Part shown: in pieces, positions 57,926 to 64,000 of the stretch
Layout of the letters: every line of letters starts with the position of its first letter
Numbering within the stretch: the first letter of the stretch is position 1
Source of the DNA: Takashimella koratensis
Taxonomy: Eukaryota; Basidiomycota; Tremellomycetes; Trichosporonales; Tetragoniomycetaceae
Direction: 5' to 3'
Length of the DNA: 64,000 bases
Assembly: GCA_003116875.1 (NCBI GenBank)
Contig: BCKT01000007.1
Coordinates: 124,001 to 188,000 of the forward strand
Notes under the pieces: model-generated
What the model was told of the DNA's origin: nothing
Databases searched by the model: none
What the model saw: only the letters and a program-made list of their open reading frames with translations
Translations under genes and position numbers: made by a program

Positions 57926-58842
57926 TCACATCCTCATCCACACATCTGGTCTCTCCCTCTTACGTTCTTTCCGCACATCACCTTCTGCATCTTCCCTCTC
58001 GTCTTCAGCCGCATCGTGCCCAGCGTCCGCGCGTTCTTTCATACTCGACCACCACCCTCGCCTTGCCTGATTCCCCTGTGCCGCTTGGGCGCTACTTGAG
58101 TGATGGCCTGTGAGGAAATCCGCCGCGTGGCGGTGTCGCCAACCAAACTGTTCGAGTCAGCATCCACCGTATCCACCCACCGTATCCACCAGAATGAAGG
58201 AGGTAGGATAAGCTCGTACCACAAAACTTGAGAAGGGGAGGGAGGGGGGTGACTCACTTTGGCGACTGCTGTCCCGACACCAATGGCCATACCTACCCCA
58301 ACAGAAGGCGCAGCGAAGAACGCAAGACCAGACCCCACTGTCCCAAGGAGACCTCCGCCAACGGCCGCGACGAGGGCACCGGCCGCAGCGTATTTGGCGT
58401 ACCGGATCAATCGGCGGACAATGTATCGGATGACATATCTGAGGCGCCGACACCGAAGTCGGAGCACGGGTGTCGTAGTCGAGGCCATAGAGATAAGATC
58501 GTGTTCAAGGAGAAGAAAAGAGAGGTTAGGATGAAAGAGTTAGCTATTGGGGATATTCAGTACAAGGACTGTCCAGAGGCGAGCAATGTTAGGCCCAGAG
58601 AAAAGAGCCAGGGGAAGAGATAAAGCGAGATAGGTTTCAAGCAAAACTTGGACTCACCTCGTAGTGGTCAACAACGACCGAGTCGTCATTGATGCCGGAG
58701 CAACAGACGACCTAGCCCCCAGGACGAGGTAAGAGAGGTTGATCCGTGTCCTATCGAGCGCCGAGGTCCCTGGTTCCAACCGCTGAGTCGAGGGCGTGGG
58801 CGGATGCGCCGGGTTGTTGCTAGAAGAGGACGATGCGGACAT
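57926..58842 (-). CDS. 195-aa membrane protein of unknown function
   Basis: Exons: 58842-58658, 58438-58258, 58147-57926; 195 aa, phases consistent. The N-terminus is Ser/Thr/Pro-rich with Arg residues. After SYLVLGARSSVAPASMTTRS comes a basic helix (YVIRYIVRRLIRYAKYAAAG), then a Gly/Ala/Val-rich hydrophobic stretch (about 78-120, GVGMAIGVGTAVA) that could form two membrane helices. FGWRHRHA and a hydrophilic Glu/Asp/Arg C-terminus follow. An alternative start at 58488 (MASTTTPVLRLRCRRLRYVI) would give a shorter protein; the three-exon version was preferred because the frame closes exactly. Basic N-terminus and small size suggest mitochondria or ER, but this is inference. Confidence 0.6.
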
Positions 58843-59195
58843 TGTAGAGCACACCGGAGCACACCGAGGAGGGACACAATGGGCAGTCAATACGATGACA
58901 GGAGAGACGATGGAATAGACGATGGAATAGGTGAATAGATGAGGAGAGTTGAGAGAATGAAAGATTCGGTCAGTGTCGATCGCCGATGACGAAATGAGTC
59001 GGGCACATTCTGCAAGTCGGCCCCGTCGGACCGGGGAAATTTCGACAGAATCGGTTGCGGATGAAGTGCACATCGATACTGAGAGAAAGCATGAGTACGA
59101 GTCGAGATGCATGGGAGATGGGTTTGATGCTAGGTGTTTGGGTTGTACAACATGGATACAGTAGAATCAGATATGAGGATGAAGTGCTTGGCGAG

Positions 59196-59714
59196 CTATA
59201 TCACGAGCCGACCAAGTCCAAGCCCGACGAACACTGGCGAGTCAGCTTGATGGTCGACTCCCTGCCACTGCCAGCACCAACACCAGTACCAACACCAGTC
59301 CCAGTGACCCTGCCAGTACTAGATCTTGTGTCCCAACTCACCTACACCGATCGCCGCCGTGATCTGAGCCGAGACAATAGGCGCACCCTTGGGTCTAATC
59401 CGACGAAACGCGCCTTGTTGATGAGCTTGGTACAATGCGTACCCTCCTATCCCTGTGAACGTGGCCGAGCCGGTAAGTCGGCATGCGCTGGGTCTGTCAG
59501 CCATAAACTGGAGGAGGGGAGGAGGGAGAAAGGGGAAGGTGAGGTAGATTCAAGATGCACGGACGAAAAGTGAGGGAGTAGGGAGAAAGGAGATTGAAAG
59601 AAGTACTCACAGGCAGTCTTGACCTGGGTATATAGGGGTTTGGGTAGATGATGACGCCGTAGGTGAAGGTGAGACCTGCGGGGTGGAATCCCCAGAGCCA
59701 GGTGCCGCCGCCAT
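59196..59714 (-). CDS. DMAC1-like (DUF4536) small membrane protein
   Basis: DMAC1/TMEM261 is a mitochondrial inner-membrane factor for assembly of the distal membrane arm of complex I; fungal relatives are poorly known. Exons: 59714-59611, 59493-59342, 59233-59196; 97 aa, phases consistent. After a Ser/Pro/Thr-rich N-terminus, DCLPSACRLTGSATFTGIGG matches the family's DC(L)-x-CR(L/V)-x-G pattern, though the first Cys pair is spaced by three residues rather than two. A membrane helix (about 43-56, TFTGIGGYALYQA) and a second C-terminal one (ITAAIGVGVFVGLGLGRLVI) follow. Divergent from the KHE-like mitochondrial gene, 309 bp apart. Confidence 0.6.
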
Positions 59715-60023
59715 TAGTGAGTGTAGTTGATTTGTGACTTGCAGCAGCTGAAGAGAATAGAGAGAGTGAGACAGAGATGCCGTGGTCGGAGTAAAGTTGA
59801 GCTCATCGCCCCGGCATCCAGCCAGTGATGACGCGGTGAAATCGACCAGTAGAAACTCGCATTTTCAAAGAGAGACATTGAATCCAACCATCCAACCATC
59901 CTCATCTACATCAACCACTTCCAGGCCAATACCTCACCGCCTCATCACCCACTCAGTCCACTGCAGGTCGCTCAGCCCTCCCCACCCACCGCACCCACCG
60001 TACCCACCCGGCACTCGTCCCAG

Positions 60024-61658
60024 ATGAGACCCTCCCGTGCGCTGCTCGCGGGCTCCTCGAGGTCATTCACGATCCTCGGCCTCCCGCTCGCCAACATCCC
60101 TCGTCCTGCCCCCCACCCTATCCCGACCTCTCGTCCACCGATCCCTGCAACTTCATCTTCTCCTACTCCTTCCCCGGTTTCGCATACCCCTTCATCTCCC
60201 AGCACCACAGCTGCAAGCGATAGCGACACCTCCAGTCACCCAAAGATCTCAGGCTCCGCTACCTCTCCGTCATCGCCTTCGGGCCGCGCCCACCCGATCA
60301 TCCTCTTCCAGCCCCTCCAGCCCCCTCCGTCCCCCTCTTCCGGCCCGGTCCCATACACCACCCGCGCGCTCAACTACGCGTCCGATACCTGGCTCAAGCT
60401 CGGCCAGAAAGATCCAAAGACATGGATGTACTGGTTCTGGAAACAAGGAGAGGGATTGATGGATCGGATCGAATATGAGGAGTGGGCCCTCAAGGGAGTC
60501 GTAGAGGGCCAAGGGGTCAAAGTGGAGAAGGGGAAAGTGGTCAAGGGTGGGGACATCAAGGTGAGTACCTGAGTGAGCGAAGCGAACGAGAGGAGAGACA
60601 CGAGGGTTGGTAGTCGAAGAACGACGGTGCCAGGGCATTGGCGGACGACCGTGATGTCGCTGTGATCAGCGCTAGCGTGACTTGCAGACCCACCAACAAC
60701 CTCCACGTAAACCCGCTGACACCTGCAGATACCACTGCTCCGCCCATCGGCGAAACTCGTCGACGCGCCTCCCATGTTGCCCCAGCTTCACCGACACCTC
60801 CTCCACCGTATCCCACACCACCGTCAGCGCATGTGGCGCTTTATCCTCTTGTACGTCGTCCTACTACCTCGGTTTGGTACCATCTCTGTCCTTTTCACCT
60901 TCTCTGCCTTGTCCCCACATTGACACTCGTCTCCTTGTAGCATCCCAATCACCGCACCTTTTGCGATCGTACCGGTCATCCCCAACTTCCCAATGTACTA
61001 CGCGATGTGGCGCGCGTGGTCTCACTACAAGGCGTATCGAGGCGCGACGTACCTCGAGGCGTTGGTCAAGTCGGGATTGGTCGTAGAGAAGGAGGACGGC
61101 GGGCTGGACAGTGTCTACGCTCAGCGGAAGGCGGTTAGGGAAGCGGCACAGGCAGCGGTCGAGGCGGCGCAAGGTGGGGAGAACCGAGCGCCCGATGCAA
61201 CCAGCGGAGGGGTTGTGACTCCCGCGGAAGAGAAAGAGGGCGGGGAAACCGTCAGCGAGGAAGCGGCAAAGGGGTTACCGGGTCAAGCGAAGGGTGAAGG
61301 ACCCGCCCCAGACGGAACGGCCACTCCATCTTCTCAGCTCTTCCCTAAATCCGACTCGGACTCTACTCCCTCTTCATCAACCTCCGCCTCTCCCAAACCC
61401 ACACCCAAACCGACACCTTTATCCCCATCCGAACTAGCTATGCGCACACACCCTGCTCTCCTCCTTACTCGGCCTCAAGTCGCGTCCCTCGCCTCGTCCT
61501 TCTCGCTCCAGCCACACGAGGTCGTCGATGTCAATCGAGCAGTGGAACAGGCGTATCTCAGGGCGAAAAAGGTAGAAGATGGGAATAAAGGGGTAGAGAA
61601 GGAGGTTAAAGGAGAGGTAGAGGCGAGTACAAAGTGGAGGGGGAATTTACATCGATAG
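60024..61658 (+). CDS. Mitochondrial K+/H+ exchange-related protein (Mit_KHE1 family)
   Basis: Yeast relatives are needed for mitochondrial K+/H+ exchange and volume control. Exons: 60024-60560, 60729-60850, 60941-61658; 458 aa, phases consistent (introns 168 and 90 nt). The N-terminus is an Arg/Ser/Pro-rich presequence (MRPSRALLAGSSRSFTILGL). The family core spans exons 1-3: LNYASDTWLKLGQKDPKTW, MYWFWKQGEGLMDRIEYEEW, IPLLRPSAKLVDAPPMLPQL, RMWRFILFIPITAPFAIVPV (membrane segment) and IPNFPMYYAMWRAWSHYKAY. The C-terminal third is a disordered Glu/Ala/Pro-rich region followed by LTRPQVASLASSFSLQPHEV, a predicted helical end. Confidence 0.8.
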
Positions 61659-61903
61659 TGACGAACGGGCAAAGGGAGTTTAGGGATGATTGATAGCGTG
61701 GATTGTGAAGGGAAACAAGTGAGAATCGGGAGGTGGACGAGTGTTGACAAGGAAGCGGGACAAACCATCATTACTCGAAACAGTACATACAGATATACAA
61801 GTGCATCATGTCGTCTAGAACATCTTGAAGATCATGGACTCAGCTATGAACAAGTAAAAGACCATACAGCCTCGCGGCGTAACACTCGCTATACCCAACC
61901 TCT

Positions 61904-63183
61904 CTAGTAAGGTCGGAAACGGCGAGTTTTCTTGAGGTCCTCGACTTTGCGTCTGTCGGCGTCGAACTTTGCGCGCAGATCGGCAAGCTCTGTGGGGAAC
62001 GCAGATAAAGAATATAGTCAGCTCTACGGATTTACCAACAATTCCAAGGACTGAGCCAAGGGCAATCAAGTTGCTTCGCGAACCACCCACCTTTTCGCTT
62101 CCTGTCCATATGTTGAAACTTGTAGAAATCTGGCAACTCCCCTGCTCCTCTACCCTTTTTCTTGCCTTCTTCCTCTGCACTCTTCCCAAACCCTTTCGTC
62201 GCCACTCCCACACCTGCGCCGTCCGCGCCTCTCCCTCCTGTCCGCCCGTACCTTCCGCTGCGAACGACGACCGTGAACCCGTCTTCGTCGACGAGCGCGC
62301 CGGCCCCGCTCTTCTTCGCGCGGGAAGAGAGGAGTAGACCGTGCAGGTGGTCGAACCGCGCCATTGCCGAGTCCGCGTGTGCCCGGAAGTCAGAGAGCGA
62401 AGGCGAGGACAGAGAGTGGAGGGAGGAGTAGTAGGATAGGCCGGAGGGGGAGGACGAGAGGGTGTCGAGGGCGATAGGGGAGAGCGAGGATGAGAAGAGG
62501 CGTGTGAGGGAGATAGAGTCGAGGTAGGTGATCAGAGAAGTGCGGAGACCGCTGAGGCCGAGAGGGACATTACGCGGGTCGAACGAGGGAAGGGCTACGA
62601 GATCGGGGACGGAAGAGGGTAGGGTTTGCGGACGACGTCGAGGGCGTTTGGATCGGGGTAATGGTTTCTCCCCAGGTCCGGTAAACTTCGCTTCCGCATG
62701 GGGAGTAGTCCCCTCCTCTTCATCCTCCTCCTCCTCTTCCTCATCATCATCCTCATCCTCGTCAACGGGTATCCCTCGCACAGCCTGCTCCAACACGTCC
62801 CCTCCCCCGGACCCACTGGCAATCTCAACACTCTCCACCACACCCCAACGTGTAAACACCCCTCGGAGGGCCCGGTCGTCCATATCCACTGGGAGGTTGG
62901 AGACGAATACCGTCCGACCGGAAGTCGTGTAGGAAGGCGAGGAGTCGCGGTGCACGCGAGCGTAGATGTAGTGCACTACCGAGGAAGAGGATGAAGAGGA
63001 GGAGGAAGACGTAATGGGGACGGGGCAAGGGAGGAGGAGAGGGATCGGGAGGAAAGAGGAGTAAAGCTGCGCCGCGGGCTGAGACTTGGCGCTGGCTTTG
63101 GCTCCCGAGTTGGAGACTTTCCGGGAAGCGGTCGATACCGATCCGCTGGGCCTGCCCGAGACGATGGACTTGGTCTTGGCCAT
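61904..63183 (-). CDS. RRP7: Ribosomal RNA processing protein Rrp7-like
   Basis: Rrp7 belongs to the UTP-C/CURI module of the small-subunit processome, acting in 18S rRNA maturation. Exons: 63183-62091 and 61989-61904; 392 aa, phases consistent (intron 101 nt). The middle contains an RRM-like segment starting TVFVSNLPVDMDDRALRGVF with VVESVEIASG, then an acidic run and a basic KRPRRRPQTL patch. The C-terminal signature is GFTVVVRSGRYGRT, then LPDFYKFQHMDRKRK followed by ELADLRAKFDADRRKVEDLK and the family's terminal KxxRRFRPY. Only the short second exon holds that last block. Confidence 0.9.
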
Positions 63184-63339
63184 GGTATCAGGTTGTCGTT
63201 GATAGTGGTTGGGATCGTGAACACAACAAGAAGATCCAAAATTTCTAGATACCCGGCGATGGGCTTAGGACTGTCACGTGACCAGGAAACCTCGAAATTG
63301 ATTCATCCACCTGCAATGAGATAAAAAGACAAAAAGAAT

Positions 63340-63449
63340 CGACCGGTGAGGGACTTGAACCCGCGACCTCCAGGACACCTGACGCAAAACTGCGCAAAGG
63401 AAAACTTCCAAATTGGAATCTGACACTCTACCAACTGAGTTAACCAGTC
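63340..63449 (-). tRNA. Intron-containing tRNA, probably Trp (CCA)
   Basis: Read on the minus strand: acceptor stem GACTGGT pairs with ACCGGTC (7 pairs, one G-T); D arm ACTC/GAGT with loop AGTTGGTA; T arm GCGGG-TTCAAGT-CCCTC with one mismatch. The anticodon region reads TCAGATTCCAA, placing CCA at 34-36. About 37 nt of intron must then be removed (110 nt minus a normal 73), and the TTTGGAA after the anticodon can pair with TTCCAA as in tRNA-Trp precursors. The 3' anticodon-stem strand is imperfect (one mismatch, one G-T), so the anticodon and splice points are provisional. No CCA is encoded, as expected. Confidence 0.65.
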
Positions 63450-64000
63450 ATCGACTAAAGGGAAGTCGAACAACTGATTATCACTGTTCTATGAGAGGAA
63501 AGGTCCCAACCGGAATGATGACCAAAGAAAATGGAGGGAGAGACCGGTGTTTCTCCCCATCTCGGGCTGTCTGTGGCTGCAAGCGTGCTTTTACTCTAGC
63601 TGCATGTCGGTATACCTAGCCCCTCGCCCGATGACCAGTCGACGGCTAGAGACGATGGTGTAGCTCAGGCCTTTGAAGGGTGGGACTTGCCCAACCTCTG
63701 CAGAGAGATTGCGGGGAAGTCGTGGAAAGCTCAAACGCCGGATAAAGACCGACACGGATGGAACGTATTCTTTCGCCACCACAGTCGGTGTATCTCGCTT
63801 ATGGATGTTACAGCTGTCGATGGCACTCAAAACGATGAAGTTGAGAGCCCTCGCGAGGCTGTGGTGACGTCCCAACTCCTAAATCAACTGTTGATCCCTC
63901 GTCCTCGTCCTTTACTGCGGCGCATTGTCACCATAGATCATGCTTCAAATAGGCGGTGAGGAGAAGTCACAGGAGTTGATGGGAGAGGCCGGCTTAGAGC
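63450..64000. other. Right edge, no gene recognised
   Basis: 550 bp with short overlapping ORFs on both strands (longest 94 codons, minus, 63591-63875). None resembles a known family, and the window ends before any exon chain could be tested. Confidence 0.4.

Overview
The window is nuclear DNA of a basidiomycete fungus. Most genes carry several introns with GT(G/A)AGT donors, CTGAC/CTAAC-type branch points and (C/T)AG acceptors. The gene set is fungal: a dual hybrid histidine kinase, a DASH-complex Spc34, a Pho85-type (Pcl) cyclin, fungal-length PGK and adenylosuccinate synthetase, and a fungal PL14-type polysaccharide lyase. Codon third positions are GC-rich, so many long antisense ORFs are shadows. 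The lineage within Basidiomycota is a guess; Tremellomycetes-like gene content would fit. There is no plasmid, phage, CRISPR or recognisable transposon. All gene models were built by eye from splice signals and reading-frame arithmetic. Exon lists are given 5'->3' of the transcript.

Layout. 1-6.2 kb: dual hybrid kinase (minus, runs off the left edge). 6.2-8.8 kb: no recognised gene, with a 65-nt G tract. 8.8-9.8 kb: SLX9 (minus). 10.2-13.3 kb: uncharacterised 1,002-aa protein (plus). 13.6-16.0 kb: GINS subunit SLD5 (minus), with repeat-laden introns. 16.5-18.7 kb: SPC34-like (minus). 19.7-20.1 kb: small Q/N-rich protein. 20.6-22.8 kb: ADE12. 23.3-25.5 kb: unknown 515-aa protein (minus). 25.8-26.5 kb: small membrane protein (minus). 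26.8-28.2 kb: queuosine-salvage (DUF2419) protein (minus). 28.5-29.2 kb: BolA-like (minus). 29.5-30.7 kb: mitochondrial uS9. 30.7-39.9 kb: 9.1 kb without a recognisable gene. 39.9-41.1 kb: Pcl-type cyclin. 41.8-43.3 kb: PGK1 (minus). 43.9-48.8 kb: an 18-exon RNA-binding protein with PAM2, RGG, GW/WG and five CCHC knuckles. 50.0-52.7 kb: Lys/Ser-rich probable nuclear protein (minus). 53.7-55.2 kb: secreted, GPI-anchored PL14 lyase. 56.2-57.4 kb: RPL36. 57.9-61.7 kb: three small or mitochondrial membrane-protein genes (195-aa protein, DMAC1-like, Mit_KHE1-like). 61.9-63.2 kb: RRP7 (minus). 63.3-63.4 kb: an intron-containing tRNA, probably Trp(CCA).

Themes. Ribosome biogenesis and translation recur (SLX9, RRP7, RPL36, uS9m, tRNA, the PAM2/GW protein). 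So do chromosome cycle and cell-cycle entry (SLD5, SPC34, Pcl cyclin) and mitochondria (uS9m, DMAC1-like, KHE-like). These look like ordinary eukaryotic neighbours rather than an operon-like system. Several pairs share short divergent promoters (SLX9/1,002-aa protein, BolA/uS9m, PGK1/GW protein, DMAC1-like/KHE-like).

The best candidate for an undescribed system is the 43.9-48.8 kb gene. It combines two poly(A)-binding-protein (PAM2) motifs with RGG boxes, GW/WG repeats and zinc knuckles, an architecture reminiscent of animal GW182. Each of its five knuckles is cut by an intron at the same residue. Other notable features are spliceosomal introns of only 32-37 nt in PGK1, the very long gene-free region upstream of the Pcl cyclin, and 65-nt poly(dG:dC) tracts.
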